DNA of 64,000 nucleotides from Acidobacteriota bacterium (GCA_020199835.1 JAIVJV010000008.1:248001-312000); one strand, 5' to 3'; shown: positions 8,961-22,935, counted from the first letter of the stretch. Program-made: numbers and translations. Notes: generated by a model not told the origin, from the letters alone.

Positions 8961-11392
8961 CACTCGTACCTCAATGCAGTTAACGGATCGACTTTCGTTG
9001 CGCGCCGTGCCGGAATCAGCGCCGCAGCCATCGCGATGATGAAAAAGATGGCGGCTGCCACGACAAACGTGAACGTGTCAGTTGGCGTGATGCCGAAAAG
9101 TAAAGTCGTCAGGAAGCGCGTCAACGCGAGCGCGCCGGCAACGCCCAACGCAACACCGCTCAGAACCAGAACGAACCCGTGGCGAAGGATCAGTTGCAGT
9201 ATGTCGGGCGCTCGTGCGCCGAGTGCCATGCGAATCCCGATCTCCTGCGTCCTCTGCGTCACGGAGTAGGAGACGATGCCGTACACGCCAACCAGCCCGA
9301 GCACGAGCGCGAGGACCGCGAACGAGGCAAACAAAACCGTTAACGAACGAGAAACAGCGGTCGCAGCAGAGACGCGTTGCCCCAACGTCTTGACGTCAAA
9401 GATGGGCTGGTCATTGTCGACGGAGAGCACCTGGCTCCGCACTGACGCAACCAACGAAAGCGGATCCGACGTCGTGCGCACAAAGAGCGTCATGCCGTTC
9501 ATCGGCATCTGCGCGCTCGAGAGGTAAAGCTCGGGGGCGACGTTGTCGGTGAGACTCTCCTGGCGAATGTTTCCGACTACGCCAACGATCGTCCGGCACA
9601 AACCTTCGGACTCTTCACACGCAAACCCGACTCGTTTTCCCAGCACGTCGCCGTTCGAGAAGAAACGGAGCGCAAATGCCTGATTAACAAGCGCGACTTT
9701 CTGCTTGTCTGGGCCATCGCGCTCGTCGAGATGTCGCCCGCTCAGTAACGGGATTTTCAGTGTTTGAAAGTAATCAGGCGAGACTACGCCCACTCCGATG
9801 GGCGGATCGTTTTTGTCGGGTGGCGGCTGTCCTTCGATGGACGTGAAGACGATCATCCCAAAGCCGTTGAGCGGCGTGTGATTGATCGCGCCCGCGGCTT
9901 GCACGCCCGGGAGTGCTTTCACCCTTTCGAGGAGTTGCTGTTGAAACGCGAGTGTCTGTGCGCGTTCCTTGTACTTCGAACGCGGCAGATTGATTCGCGC
10001 GGTCAACACGTTCTCGCGATCAAAACCGAGATCGATCGCGTTGAGCTTGTTGAAGCTGCGCACGAGCAGTCCCGCGGCCACGAGCAAGACCATCGCCAGC
10101 GCGAGTTCCGCGACGACGAGCCAGCCACGGAAGCTGCGCAATCCGAAACTCATCAAGCCGATCGAGCGGCTGTTACGTAGCGCTTGAAGCAAATCCGGTT
10201 TCGAAGCCGCGAGGGCGGGCGCAAGTCCAAACACGATGCCGGTGACCACCGAGAGCGCCAGAGTAAAAGCAAACACGCGCCAGTCGATTGGAATGTTGTT
10301 AAGGTTGTAAACCGTTGTCGCAAAGTCAGCGGGCACGAGCGAACCAACCGCTCGGGTGGACCAGAGAGCGATCAACAACCCAAGGGCTCCGCCGGCGAGG
10401 CCGAGCACAACGCTTTCGATCAGGAGTTGACGAATCAGTTGCCAGCGGCGCGCGCCGACAGCAGCACGCACGGCCATTTCACGTTGGCGCGCGAGTGTTC
10501 GCGAGACCATTAAACCGGCGACGTTCACGCACGCGATGAGCATCACGAGGCCAACGGCGCCCCAAAGAACCAGCACCGTCAAACGTGCGCCCGCGACGAG
10601 TTGCTGATGCAGCGGCACAACTTCAACAAGCGCGAGCGGCAAAGCTTCTTTGCCTTGTTCTTTGACTGATTCCGACGCGTTGCGTGAGAGCAGACTCAAC
10701 TCGGTTTGCGCGCGTTCGAAACTTTCACCAGGCTTGATCCGGCCGACCACTTCGATCAACGTAAAGAAATCGCCAAACTCTTTCGCAGGATCGAGTACGA
10801 GCGGCAGCCAAACATCAAAGTCCCCGGGAAAGCGAAAACCCGCGGGCATGACGCCGACGATTGTGTAAGGCTTGTTGTCGAGGGTGAGACTGCTGCCGAG
10901 AATCGAGTCTTCGCCACCGTAACGTGCGCGCCAGAACTTCTCGCTGACGATCGCGACGTTGTTCGCGCCGGCCGCATCCTCTTGCGGCAAAAACACGCGG
11001 CCTTTGACGGGTTGCACAGCGAGGGTAGTGAAGACACTCGCGGTTACCTGCGCGCACGAGATCCGTTCCGGTTCTCCGCGGCCCGTGAGATTGAAATTGT
11101 TATCAATGTAAGCGCCGAGGTCTGCGAAGCTCGTCTGTTTTTCGCGCCACGCGAGATATTGATACGCAGCGATGCCCGGCAAGCCGTTGTCGCCGGCGGA
11201 TTTCTGAAGCGCGACGAGTTGTTCGGGATCCCGGAACGGCAACGCGCGTAGCAACACCGCGTTCACCACGCTGAAGATCGTTGTGTTGACGCCGATTGCG
11301 AGCATCAACGTCAGTACGGCGACCAACGTGAAGCCGGGCCGTTTGCTCAAGCTGCGAAACGCAAACTTAAGATCCTGAAACATAGCTCTCAT
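8960..11392 (-). CDS. ADOP-family ABC permease (array member 5)
   Basis: 810 residues if translation begins at ATG 11392, which overlaps the upstream TGA by one base. A second ATG at 11383 (MFQDLKFAFRSL) is an equally good match to the family's usual first residues. The frame extends further upstream, but that part reads as the out-of-frame tail of the preceding permease and was rejected. First half has VSEKFWRARYGGED in place of ALWQRRF and VGVMPAGFRFP; NVAGLMVSRTLARQREMAVR replaces the usual ANVANLLL stretch. It carries two cysteines close together in the second periplasmic core (FACEESEGLCRTIVG), absent from siblings. C terminus VDPLTALRYE. Confidence 0.91.
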   Translation of the reverse strand: MRAMFQDLKFAFRSLSKRPGFTLVAVLTLMLAIGVNTTIFSVVNAVLLRALPFRDPEQLVALQKSAGDNGLPGIAAYQYLAWREKQTSFADLGAYIDNNFNLTGRGEPERISCAQVTASVFTTLAVQPVKGRVFLPQEDAAGANNVAIVSEKFWRARYGGEDSILGSSLTLDNKPYTIVGVMPAGFRFPGDFDVWLPLVLDPAKEFGDFFTLIEVVGRIKPGESFERAQTELSLLSRNASESVKEQGKEALPLALVEVVPLHQQLVAGARLTVLVLWGAVGLVMLIACVNVAGLMVSRTLARQREMAVRAAVGARRWQLIRQLLIESVVLGLAGGALGLLIALWSTRAVGSLVPADFATTVYNLNNIPIDWRVFAFTLALSVVTGIVFGLAPALAASKPDLLQALRNSRSIGLMSFGLRSFRGWLVVAELALAMVLLVAAGLLVRSFNKLNAIDLGFDRENVLTARINLPRSKYKERAQTLAFQQQLLERVKALPGVQAAGAINHTPLNGFGMIVFTSIEGQPPPDKNDPPIGVGVVSPDYFQTLKIPLLSGRHLDERDGPDKQKVALVNQAFALRFFSNGDVLGKRVGFACEESEGLCRTIVGVVGNIRQESLTDNVAPELYLSSAQMPMNGMTLFVRTTSDPLSLVASVRSQVLSVDNDQPIFDVKTLGQRVSAATAVSRSLTVLFASFAVLALVLGLVGVYGIVSYSVTQRTQEIGIRMALGARAPDILQLILRHGFVLVLSGVALGVAGALALTRFLTTLLFGITPTDTFTFVVAAAIFFIIAMAAALIPARRATKVDPLTALRYE

Positions 11393-13817
11393 CACTCGTA
11401 CCTCAACGCGATCATCGGATCGACTTTCGTCGCGCGCCGCGCCGGCAGATAACACGCGAGCAACGCTACGAACAGCAGCACCAGAGTGATCGCCGCAAAC
11501 GTCAGTGGATCGTTCTCACCAACACCGAACAGCAAACTTCTCATCACGCGCATCAGGCCAAACGCCGCGGCTAAACCAATCACCAGGCCGATTCCAATCA
11601 CTGCCATTCCCTGGCCGAGCACCAGTTTCAGCACATCGCTCACTTGCGCGCCGAGCGCGATCCGAATGCCGAGTTCGTGCGTGCGCTGCGTGACCGTGTA
11701 AGCAGTGACTCCGTAGATGCCGGCGGCGGAAAGCAACAACGCGACGCCACCGAATAGACCAACCAGAAACAGGTTGAAGCGTGGCTGCGTCACTGACGCG
11801 CTCACGATGTGTTCCATCGTCTTTACTTGAGCAACAGGAACACCGCGATCGACCTCCGCCACAGCCTGGCGCAGCGCGGGCGCGAGACTCTCAGGCTCGA
11901 CTGTCGAGCGAACAACGATGGCCATGTTTTGAAACGGAAGTTGCGCGGCAGCAAAGTACAGTTCCGGTGGCGCCTCTTCACGCAATTCGAGGCTGCGGAC
12001 GTTTGCGGTCACGCCGACGATTTCAAACCAGATGGGTTGGTTGTTAGCGTCGGTGTTGCCTAACGTGATTCGTTTCCCGACTGGATCTTCATTCGGAAAG
12101 TCGCGCTGGGCCAGGGCCTGATTGATCATCAATTTGCGCGGCGCGTCCGAGTTATCTTCCGGCCTAAACGTGCGCCCCTGCAGCACCGTGATGTTCATTG
12201 CGCGGATATAATCAGGACTGACGCTGCGAAAGTTGGTCGGAATCCATTTGTCCACTGTGAGAATCGGACGTCCTTCGACGCGGAAAGCGATTGTCGGCCC
12301 GCCGCTGAGCGGCAACGTATTGATCACGCCAACGCTGTCTACGCCTGGAATGGCGCGCACTCGCTCGAGCACCTGATCGTAAAATGCGATGTAGTCACCG
12401 TTGTCGTCGTACCTTGGACCAGCAGGAGAGAGCTGCGCCGTTAAGACTTGTTGCGGCGTGAAACCCGCATTGACTGCCTGCAAACGCATGAAACTGCGGA
12501 ACAGCAATCCGGCGCCCGCGAGCAGCACAACTGACAACGCGACTTCGGCAACGATCAAAGCGTGTCGCAGACGTGTGTGACGCGTGCTGCCCGCCGTGCC
12601 GCGTCCGGTCTCTTTCATTGCTTCCTGAACGTCGGCGCGCGAGATTTGGAGCGCGGGAGCAAAGCCGAAGAGAAATCCGGTGAGCAACGAAGCGCCGAGC
12701 GTGAAACCAAACACGCGCCAGTCCATGCCGATCTCGTTGAGGCGTGGAAACTCCTGTGGCAGCAACTTTGTGATTGCCTGGACGCCATAACTCGAAAGGA
12801 ACAGACCAAGCACGCCACCAGCCAGCGCGAGCATCGCGCTCTCGGTGAGGAGCTGCCGCATCACACGCCACCGCGAAGCGCCCAGCGCGGTGCGAATCGC
12901 AATCTCCTTGCTTCGTGAAGCGGCACTGGCGAGCAGGAGATTGGCGACATTGGCGCAAGCAATCAGCAACACAAACATGACCGCGCCGAAGAGGAGCCAC
13001 AGCATGGTCCTGGAATCACCGATGAGATGATCCTGAAGCGCAATGACACGGTTGAAGCGGCGATTGTTCGTCTCCGGATATTGTTGTCTGAGACGGCTGG
13101 TGATCGTTTCCATCTCGCCGGCCGCCTGCGCCACAGTGACGCCGGGTTTGAGCAATCCCACCGCGCTCAGGTAACCCATACCGCGCCGCTCGGTGGGCTC
13201 CACTCTCGGACTAAACTCCGGCGCGAGTTTCAGCGGCGGCAACCACACCTCCGTTTTGTCGGGATACTGGAAACCCGCCGGCGCAATGCCAATGATGCTG
13301 TAGGTATTACCGTCGAGCGTGATTGGTTTGCCGAGCACACTCGGGTCGCCGCCAAACCGTCGCCGCCACAGAGCGTCACTTAAAACCGCCACTGGCGCAT
13401 GTCCCGCTTGTTCGTCACCTGACACAAACAGACGGCCATGCTGCGCGGCGGCGCCAAACACGTCGAAGAAGTCGGCGGAGGTTTGGGCCATATCGATGCG
13501 CTCTGCCTGGCCTGCGAGCGTCAGGTTTACGTTCCTGGTTTTAATCGCGGCGAGATGTTCGAAGACGGAGTTTTGCGCGCGCCAGTCGATGAAGTTTGGT
13601 CCCGTAACCTGGATTCGTTTTCCTTCCGGATTCAACTCCTGGATCGCCACGATGCGATCGGCAGTGCGATACGGCAGACGCCGCAACACCACGCTGTTCA
13701 CCACGCTGAAGATGGCCGTGCTCGCGCCGATACCGAGACCAAGCGTGACCACCGCGATCGCGGTAAACACCGGCCGCTTGAGCAATCCGCGAAACGCAAA
13801 ACGAAGATCTCTTTCCA

Positions 13818-13818
<1 letters not shown>
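11392..13818 (-). CDS. ADOP-family ABC permease (array member 4)
   Basis: 808 residues from ATG at 13818, which overlaps the upstream TAA (TAATG). The open frame reaches 14235, but the extra 139 codons lie antiphase over the C-terminal coding region of the neighbouring permease and are Arg/His-rich shadow sequence. Protein begins MERDLRFAFRGLLKRP. First core has ALWRRRFGGD and [32 protein letters not shown] follows. Second half has THELGIRIALGA and a terminal VDPMIALRYE. Short subtype. Confidence 0.92.
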
Positions 13819-16225
<2,407 letters not shown>

Positions 16226-16229
<4 letters not shown>

Positions 16230-18742
16230 TCGTACCTCAACGCGTTCAAGGGATTCACGCGCGAGGCGCGACGCGCCGGCACGTAACCCGCGATTAAGGC
16301 CACCAGCGTTAACAGCACCGCCGCGCCGATCAGCGCTGCGGGATCGGCGGCGTTCAAGCCGAACAATTGAGACGAGATGAATTTTGCGGCGAACAGCGCC
16401 GTCGGTATGCCGATTACCAGGCCGATCAGGACCAACGTCAACGTCTCGCGCAAAATCATCCATGCGATGTTGCCGCCGCGAGCGCCGAGCGCCATGCGAA
16501 TGCCGATCTCGTTTGTGCGACGCGCCACGCCGTGGGCCATCACGCCGTACAAACCAATGCACGCGAGGATTAACGCGAGTGCGCCGAAGAAACTGACGAG
16601 CTGGGCGATCAAGCGATCCTGTTGCAGGTTTTCATGGACCTGTGCCTCGAGCGTAGTCACGCCGAAGATAGGAATCTTGTCGTCGATGTCGTTGATTGTT
16701 TGCCGCACTGCACCTGCGAACGAACTCGCGTCGCCATTCGTGCGAATGTGAATGTTGACTGAGTAAGCGGCCTGATGCGCTAACTGTAGAATCGGGCGAT
16801 AGACCGCGGGTAACGGCTTCTCGCGCGCGTCCTGGTTTTTGAGGTCAGCCACGACGCCGATGATCTCGAGCGACGCGCCGCCGTCAGTGTCGTCGTCGAA
16901 CGTGAACTGGCGGCCGATTGGGTTTTGATCCTTGAAGAAAGTGTTGGCGAAGGTCTCGTTAACGACGGCTACTCTCGGACCCGAAACGTTGTCGCGAACC
17001 TCGATCTCGCGTCCGCGCAGCAATGGCACGCCGAGGATTTCCGCGTACTTCGGTCCCGTTAAAATATCTTCCACGATCGGATCTTCACCGGGCTGCGGGG
17101 TGTATCCCGGCACGCGGATGCTGCTGCTGCGCTGTGTGCCGCTCATCGGCGAATAAGTCGCCATCGAGACCGCGCGCACGTTGGGAAGACTGCCGACGCG
17201 ATCAAGTATCTGTTGATAAAGCGTGGGAAGTTCCGCGGGCTTGTATCCGCCGAGACGTGGATCGATGCCGAGCAGCAGCATGTTTGAGCGATCAAAACCG
17301 ACGTTCTCGTTTTGCAGGTTCAAGAGACTGCGCGCGAACAAACCGGCGCCGGTGAGCAACACCATAGAGAGTCCCACCTGCAACACGACCATTGCGGACG
17401 ACAGATTCCAGCGCCAGAGTCTGCTGCCGGTGCGACTCTTCTCTTTCATCGCCGTGGCAAGATCGGTGCGGCTCGCGCGCAAGGCTGGAACGAGTCCAAA
17501 CAAAAGTCCTGCGACGATCGAAACGCCAATCGTAAACGCGAGCACACTCGCATCCGGCCGCGTGTCGAGTGGTGATCCTTCCGCGACAAGCTTAACGAGA
17601 AGAACGACGCCCCACTGGGCCAACAGCACACCCACTAATCCGCCGATCACTGCCAGTAACATGCTTTCGGTGAGCAGTTGGCGAACGATGCGCCAGCGGC
17701 TCGCGCCCAACGCCATGCGCAACGAGATCTCAGCCTTGCGCGCAGTCGCGCGCGCTAGTAACAAACTGCCGACATTCGCACACGCGATCAGCAACACCAT
17801 GCCGACGACGGCCATGAGCATGTGCAGCGGCGTCGAGTAAAGCCGCCGCAGTCCGGAGATCCCGCCTTTGCCTTCGGCGAGCGCAATGTAGGTGTTTTGA
17901 ATGCTGCGTTTCCGATCTTCCGTGAGCTGGCTGCCTGCTTCGTCCGTCAGGAACTGTTGCAACGCGAGATTGACACTCGCCTGCGCCTGGCCCATTCGCA
18001 CGCCGGGTTTCAACCGACCCAACAGCATCAACCAGTACACCTGTTTGTCTTCGAGGAACGACTTGCGCAACTCGATCTGTGGATGAAACACGAGCGGCAA
18101 CCAGAAATCCGGTGGACGCCGCACGCGTTCGCCGAAAAACTCCGGCGGCGTGACGCCGACGACGGTGAAGTTTGTGCCGTTGATGACAAACGTCTGGCCC
18201 ACCACGGACGGATTGCTGTTGAGTTCATCTTTCCAATAGCGGTGACTCATCACCGCTGCGGGCGCCGCGTTGGCCTTGTCGTCTTCAGGTGTGAGCACGC
18301 GGCCGCGCATCGCGCCGACGCCCAGCACTGAAAAGTAGTTGCCGGAAACCAGATGTCCGGCAGCGCGTGTTGCGGCAGCGCCCTGCGTGTGAGCACGACG
18401 AACACTCAAACGGCTGCCGCCGTTGCGCGTCGCGGTGATGTCCTGAAACGACTCGTTGTGATCGCGGAAGTAGAGATACGACGCATACGAGAAACGCTGC
18501 CACTGGCCGCTGCGCGGACTGTCTTCGATTGACGTTCCCTCGCCCGTCGTATCGCTGAAGAGAACGAGTTGCTCGGGCTGACTAACCGGCAGCGACTTCA
18601 GCATCACGGCGTTCACGAGCGTAAAGATGGCGGTGTTGGCACCGATGCCGAGCGCAAGCGTGAGCACCGCGATCGCCGCGAAGCCTTTGCGTTTAAGCAG
18701 TCCGCGAAAACCGTATTTGAGATCTTTGATTAGAGAGTCCAT
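16226..18742 (-). CDS. ADOP-family ABC permease, long subtype (array member 2)
   Basis: 838 residues from ATG at 18742 ([16 protein letters not shown]), 5 bases after the upstream stop; the frame open to 18838 is shadow. Shares the long-subtype marks of array member 7: [12 protein letters not shown] after TM1, SHRYWKDEL instead of ALWQRRF, and an enlarged first periplasmic core. The two long-subtype genes are not adjacent (members 2 and 7), so the array alternates subtypes rather than grouping them. First half [26 protein letters not shown] is split across the cytoplasmic loop; second half [12 protein letters not shown]; terminal [10 protein letters not shown], the most divergent tail of the set. 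Confidence 0.92.
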
Positions 18743-18747
18743 GATGA

Positions 18748-21165
18748 TCACTCGTATCGTAGGGCTACCAATGGGTCGACTTTCGTTGCGCGACGCGCCG
18801 GCAGGTAACAGGCGAGAAACGCCGCGGCCAACAGACACAACGACACGACGCCGAACGTCAGCGGATCTGTTCGCGCCACTCCGAACAGCAGGTTCGAGAT
18901 GAAGCGCGTTAATACCAATGACGCGACCAGGCCGATTGCCAAACCGAAAACCGCCAGCTTCATTCCGTTTACAACGACAAGTTTCAACACATCGGGTGCG
19001 CGGGCGCCGAGCGCCATGCGAATCCCAATCTCCTGCGTGCGCTGGGTAACTGCAAAGGCCATCACACCGTAGATTCCGACCGCCGCCAGCAACAAGGCTA
19101 CGGCCGCGAATATTCCAATCATCAGCGAGTTAAATTTCTGAAGGCCGACCGACATCGAACGCACTTCCTGCATCGTGCGCACGTCAAACACCGGTTGGTC
19201 CTTGTCGATGGTCCAAACGTCCTGGCGAATCGAGCCTGCCAGCGACGCCGGATCAACAGTGGTTCTGGCGACGAGCACCATCGATCTCCAGGCGTCCTGT
19301 GCGTGAGGCAAGTAAAACTCGGGCGTGACCTCGACCGTCAGCTCGTGCTTGACGTCTTTGATTACGGCTACAACTTCCATCCACGGAGCGCGATCGAGTG
19401 GAGCGTCAAAGCGAATGCGTTTGCCAATCGCTTCCTGCCCGGGCCAATGCCTCCGCGCGAATGTCTCGTTCACGATTGCGACCGGCAGGGCGCCGGTTTT
19501 GTCCTGCTCGGTGAATGCACGCCCCTTGACGATGGGAATCTGCATCGTCGCGAAGTAGTCGGGAGTACACACGCGATACCGTCCGATGTCTTCCTTACCC
19601 GGCGGTGGTTCCGGCGCGCCTTCCACGAGATAGGCATCCGATGAGTTTGAGCCGCCGAGCGGGAGATGGTTCACTGCCGCAACGGACTGGACACCCGCCT
19701 GAGCTTTCACGCGCTGGACCAGGCCGGCATAAAAAGCAGCGATCCGTGGCCTCTCCTGATACTTCGTCGACGGCAAGACAAGATTCATCGTCAACACGTT
19801 GTCAGGATTGAACCCGGGATCGGTTTTGAATAACGAAATGAAACTGCGAAAGAAGAGACCGGCGCCGACGAGCAGAACCAGCGATAGCGCAACTTCAAGC
19901 ACCACGAGGGAACTTCGTAGTCGATGTGAGCGGCCCGAAGACTGCCGGGTGCCTTCCTTCAGGGCTGAATTGAGATCTGGTTTTGAGACTTGAAGGGCGG
20001 GTGCCAGGCCGAACAGCAAACCGCTGACTAGTGACACGCCGATCGTAAAGATCAGCACGGTAAAATTGATTCCGAGTTGATGCCAACCGGGAGCAAACTT
20101 CGCGGCATCACCGGGGTTCGCCGTTCGCAATGCATCGATGCCCCAGACGGCGATAAGAACTCCAAGGGCGCCACCAATCAAAGCGACGATGGAACTCTCG
20201 GTTAGCAGTTGGCGAATGATGCGCCAGCGGCTGGCGCCCAAAGCGGCGCGCAACGCGATCTCTTTCTGTCGTCCACTCGCGCGCGCGAGCATCAGGTTTG
20301 CGACATTCGCGCAAGCAATCAGCAGAACGAAGGCGACCGCCGCCATGCTGATCCAGATCCCGGCTTCGTACTTGCGCACAGTGTCGGCAACGATCGGAAA
20401 GACTGTCGCCCGGACCCCGGTGTTCGTTTCCGGATACTGTTGCTCGAGTCGTGCCGTTATGTTGTCAATGTCCGCCTGCGCGCTTTGGAGCGATGCTCCG
20501 TTTTTCAAACGTCCAACCACGTAGTAGGAGTTGAACTGCCGATTGGCCGCCGAGGTCGGTGTGATCTCGATCGTGCTGTAGACCTCGGCGTTCGACGGGT
20601 AGTTGAAATTTTCCGGCATCACGCCGATGACGGTGCACGCAAAGCCGGCCAGCGTAACCGTCTGGCCGAGGATGTTTGGATCGGCGCCAAAGCGTCGTTG
20701 CCACAAATTATAGGTGAGGATGGCGACGTTTTTGCCGGGCTGGTTCTCGTCTTCCGCGAAGTTTCGTCCCATGAACGGCTTCACGCCGAGAACATCAAAG
20801 AAATTTGCGGTGACGAGAAAACCCTGAATCCGCTCGGGGGGATCGATTGCCGTTAGGTTTACACTCCACCAGCGGTAAAGTGCGAGCTGTTCAAACGATT
20901 GGTTTTGCGCGCGCCAATCGATGTAATTGGCCATCGAAACTTCGTTACGCGTCACACCGCGACTCGGATACGAATGCCAGACGGTCACAACGCGATCGAG
21001 TTCCGGGAAGGGCAACGGCTTAAGCAGCAGCGCGTAGACGGAACTAAAGATCGCTGTATTTGCACCGATGCCGAGCGCGAGAGTGATGGCTGCGACGAGA
21101 GTGAAAGCCGGACGCTTGATGAGGTTACGGACCGCGTAACGAATGTCGTTCAGGAAGGCGTCCAT
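18748..21165 (-). CDS. ADOP-family ABC permease (array member 1, closest to the ATPases)
   Basis: 805 residues from ATG at 21165, preceded by a strong AAGGAG ribosome binding site 7 bases upstream; this is the best-initiated permease of the run. Begins [19 protein letters not shown]. First core [10 protein letters not shown] and [32 protein letters not shown]; second half [12 protein letters not shown]; terminal [10 protein letters not shown]. It is separated from the ATPase pair by 149 bases, long enough for its own promoter, although none was convincing. Short subtype. Confidence 0.93.
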   Translation of the reverse strand: MDAFLNDIRYAVRNLIKRPAFTLVAAITLALGIGANTAIFSSVYALLLKPLPFPELDRVVTVWHSYPSRGVTRNEVSMANYIDWRAQNQSFEQLALYRWWSVNLTAIDPPERIQGFLVTANFFDVLGVKPFMGRNFAEDENQPGKNVAILTYNLWQRRFGADPNILGQTVTLAGFACTVIGVMPENFNYPSNAEVYSTIEITPTSAANRQFNSYYVVGRLKNGASLQSAQADIDNITARLEQQYPETNTGVRATVFPIVADTVRKYEAGIWISMAAVAFVLLIACANVANLMLARASGRQKEIALRAALGASRWRIIRQLLTESSIVALIGGALGVLIAVWGIDALRTANPGDAAKFAPGWHQLGINFTVLIFTIGVSLVSGLLFGLAPALQVSKPDLNSALKEGTRQSSGRSHRLRSSLVVLEVALSLVLLVGAGLFFRSFISLFKTDPGFNPDNVLTMNLVLPSTKYQERPRIAAFYAGLVQRVKAQAGVQSVAAVNHLPLGGSNSSDAYLVEGAPEPPPGKEDIGRYRVCTPDYFATMQIPIVKGRAFTEQDKTGALPVAIVNETFARRHWPGQEAIGKRIRFDAPLDRAPWMEVVAVIKDVKHELTVEVTPEFYLPHAQDAWRSMVLVARTTVDPASLAGSIRQDVWTIDKDQPVFDVRTMQEVRSMSVGLQKFNSLMIGIFAAVALLLAAVGIYGVMAFAVTQRTQEIGIRMALGARAPDVLKLVVVNGMKLAVFGLAIGLVASLVLTRFISNLLFGVARTDPLTFGVVSLCLLAAAFLACYLPARRATKVDPLVALRYE

Positions 21166-21314
21166 AGTTTCTCCTTGCCCGCAGGCACACGAGTGACGTC
21201 AACGAACTGACTGGGTTCGTTCGAAGGACCAACTACTTGAGAGCAACTACAGGGTTAGGGAACCTTTGACTTGAAACTGCGTCATCCCGCGGGCGAGAAG
21301 CCGTTTCAAACCGG

Positions 21315-22010
21315 CTACGCCGCCGGATGTGAGGCGAGGCTTGCCTCGCCGTTAACGATCCAGCCATCTTCAAGCTGCACAACCCGATTGCCGTACCCGG
21401 CGTTGATCTCGGAGTGCGTCACTTGAATGATCGTGGTGCCTTCGTCGTTCAGGCGCTTGAACATGTCCATGATCTCTTTGCCCTGGGCCGAATGCAGATT
21501 ACCGGTCGGCTCGTCGGCCAGGATGATTCGCGGACTCGCAACCACTGCGCGCGCGATGCCGACGAGTTGTTGTTGACCGCCTGACAACTGCGTTGGGAAA
21601 AGATCTTTCTTTCCGACCATCTGAAACCGATCGAGCGTGTCACAAACGATCGATTGCCGATCTTTCTTGCTGACGTCGCGATAGGAAAGCGGCAACTCGA
21701 GATTTTCGAAAACGGTTTGGTCATCCAGCAAGTGATAACTCTGAAAAACGAAACCGATGTTTCGATTGCGCAGCGCCGCGCGCTTCTTCGCATCGAGTTG
21801 ATGGACCGGCACGTCGTCGAAGTAGTACTCGCCGGTCCATGAATGGTCGTGCATTCCCAGGATGTGGAGCAGTGTCGACTTCCCTGCTCCGGACGGGCCC
21901 ATGATCGAAACAAACTCGCCCGGCTTGATGTCGAGATTGATCCGGCGGAGCACGTATGTCTTCGTGGGACCGTGGGGGAAAAACTTTTCGACGCCCCGAA
22001 GACTGATCAT
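21315..22010 (-). CDS. ABC transporter ATPase, LolD/MacB type, D-loop variant
   Basis: 231 residues. Walker A GPSGAGKS (38-45), Q-loop FVFQ (87-90), signature LSGGQQQ (142-148), Walker B IILADEP (162-168) and switch histidine in VTHS (199) are all present, so ATP binding is likely. Two positions are unusual: the residue after the signature is Leu (QQQL rather than QQQR), and the D-loop reads GNLH where the partner ATPase has GNLD. Start ATG at 22010 overlaps the end of the partner gene by 4 bases, so the two should be made in equal amounts. The last residues (GEASLASHPAA) are encoded by a hairpin-forming repeat, so the tail may be a late addition. Expected to energise the downstream ATPase-less permeases. 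Confidence 0.93.
   Translation of the reverse strand: MISLRGVEKFFPHGPTKTYVLRRINLDIKPGEFVSIMGPSGAGKSTLLHILGMHDHSWTGEYYFDDVPVHQLDAKKRAALRNRNIGFVFQSYHLLDDQTVFENLELPLSYRDVSKKDRQSIVCDTLDRFQMVGKKDLFPTQLSGGQQQLVGIARAVVASPRIILADEPTGNLHSAQGKEIMDMFKRLNDEGTTIIQVTHSEINAGYGNRVVQLEDGWIVNGEASLASHPAA
21317..21350. repeat. REP-like palindrome inside the 3' end of an ATPase gene
   Basis: The stretch contains GCCGCCGGATGTG followed by the palindrome GGCGAGGC-TT-GCCTCGCC (about 21333-21350). The 13-base GCCGCCGGATGTG core recurs at 22898-22910 in the next intergenic space. Here the element lies within the coding sequence and supplies the ATPase's last residues and stop. Confidence 0.5.
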
Positions 22011-22762
22011 GAAATGGCTCCGAAACCGCTCTCTTTCAACTCACGCTCCATGATCTCGCGTCGCTCGGCGCCTTGCTCTTCTTCCACGATCTGGCCGTCG
22101 AACAAGTGAACGATGCGATCGGCATGCTGCGCGTAACGCGGATCGTGCGTAACCATGCAGATCGTTGCGCCGCCGCGATGCAGTTCGCGCAACAGTTCCA
22201 TCACGGCCTCGCCGTTGGTTGAGTCGAGGTTTCCAGTCGGCTCGTCGGCGAGCAGGATGCTCGGCGCTCCGGCGACTGCGCGCGCGACCGCGACGCGTTG
22301 CTGTTGACCGCCGGAGAGCTGGCTCGGCAAGTGTTTCGCGCGATGCGCCATACCGACGCGTTCGAGCGCTTCGGTCGTGCGTTTCTTGCGTTCCGCTGAA
22401 CTCATACCGCGGTAAGTCAGCGGCAATTCGACGTTTTCGTAAACGTTGAGATCGCCGATCAGGTTGAAGCTCTGGAAGATAAAACCGACTTCGCGATTGC
22501 GTATGCGCGCGCGCTCGGAGAGGGAAAGATTTTCGACCGGGTGGCCATTGAGGACGTACTCGCCGTCAGATGGCGTGTCCAGCAGGCCAAGGATCGAAAG
22601 AAGGGTAGATTTGCCGCATCCGGACGGACCGGCAATAGAAACATACTCACCTTGTTTGATATCGAGGTGAATACCGGTGAGCGCGTGCGTCTCGACCTCG
22701 TCAGTTTCGAAGACTTTCTTGACGTCTGCGAGGTGGATCAGGGGCTGCCCGTTGGAACTCAT
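22007..22762 (-). CDS. ABC transporter ATPase, LolD/MacB type (canonical partner)
   Basis: 251 residues with every canonical element: Walker A GPSGCGKS (45-52), Q-loop IFQ (95-97), signature LSGGQQQR (149-156), Walker B ILLADEP (169-175), D-loop GNLD and switch His206 in VTHD. Closest in type to LolD, MacB-NBD and FtsE-like ATPases that drive MacB/FtsX-fold permeases. ATG at 22762 has a good AAGGAG site. It overlaps the second ATPase gene by 4 bases and follows the membrane fusion protein by 173 bases. Inference: since one ADOP polypeptide contains both permease halves, the two ATPases could form the heterodimer beneath it. Confidence 0.95.
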   Translation of the reverse strand: MSSNGQPLIHLADVKKVFETDEVETHALTGIHLDIKQGEYVSIAGPSGCGKSTLLSILGLLDTPSDGEYVLNGHPVENLSLSERARIRNREVGFIFQSFNLIGDLNVYENVELPLTYRGMSSAERKKRTTEALERVGMAHRAKHLPSQLSGGQQQRVAVARAVAGAPSILLADEPTGNLDSTNGEAVMELLRELHRGGATICMVTHDPRYAQHADRIVHLFDGQIVEEEQGAERREIMERELKESGFGAIS

Positions 22763-22868
22763 TGTTCGCTCCTTAAGAGATTCTTTGTGTGATCGATCTT
22801 AAAACTTGAACACCGCCCAGCTAGTTTCTGTGACGCGTCAGGTGTACTCCCCACGTTTGGCGCATCAG

Positions 22869-22935
22869 GTGGCTGAAGCCACTGCCGCATCCGCTCTGCC
22901 GCCGGATGTGTGGCATGGCTCTGCCTTGCCCAGCC
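22869..22935. repeat. REP-like hairpin cluster between adaptor and ATPase genes
   Basis: Contains the dyad GTGGCT-GA-AGCCAC (22869-22882), an imperfect hairpin in which ATCCG pairs with CGGAT (about 22883-22915), and the GCCGCCGGATGTG core shared with 21319-21331. It follows the stop of the membrane fusion protein on its transcribed strand, so it may stabilise the upstream mRNA end or attenuate transcription. No T-tract follows, so it is not a typical intrinsic terminator. Confidence 0.45.

Noticed and set aside
8226..9269. 347-codon plus-strand open frame across a permease junction
   Set aside because: Antisense shadow of two coding regions; no recognisable protein features and no ribosome binding site.
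21195..21225. AACGAA-N9-TTCGTT dyad as an operator before the first permease
   Set aside because: Only six bases per arm and no promoter hexamers around it; too weak to list as a feature.
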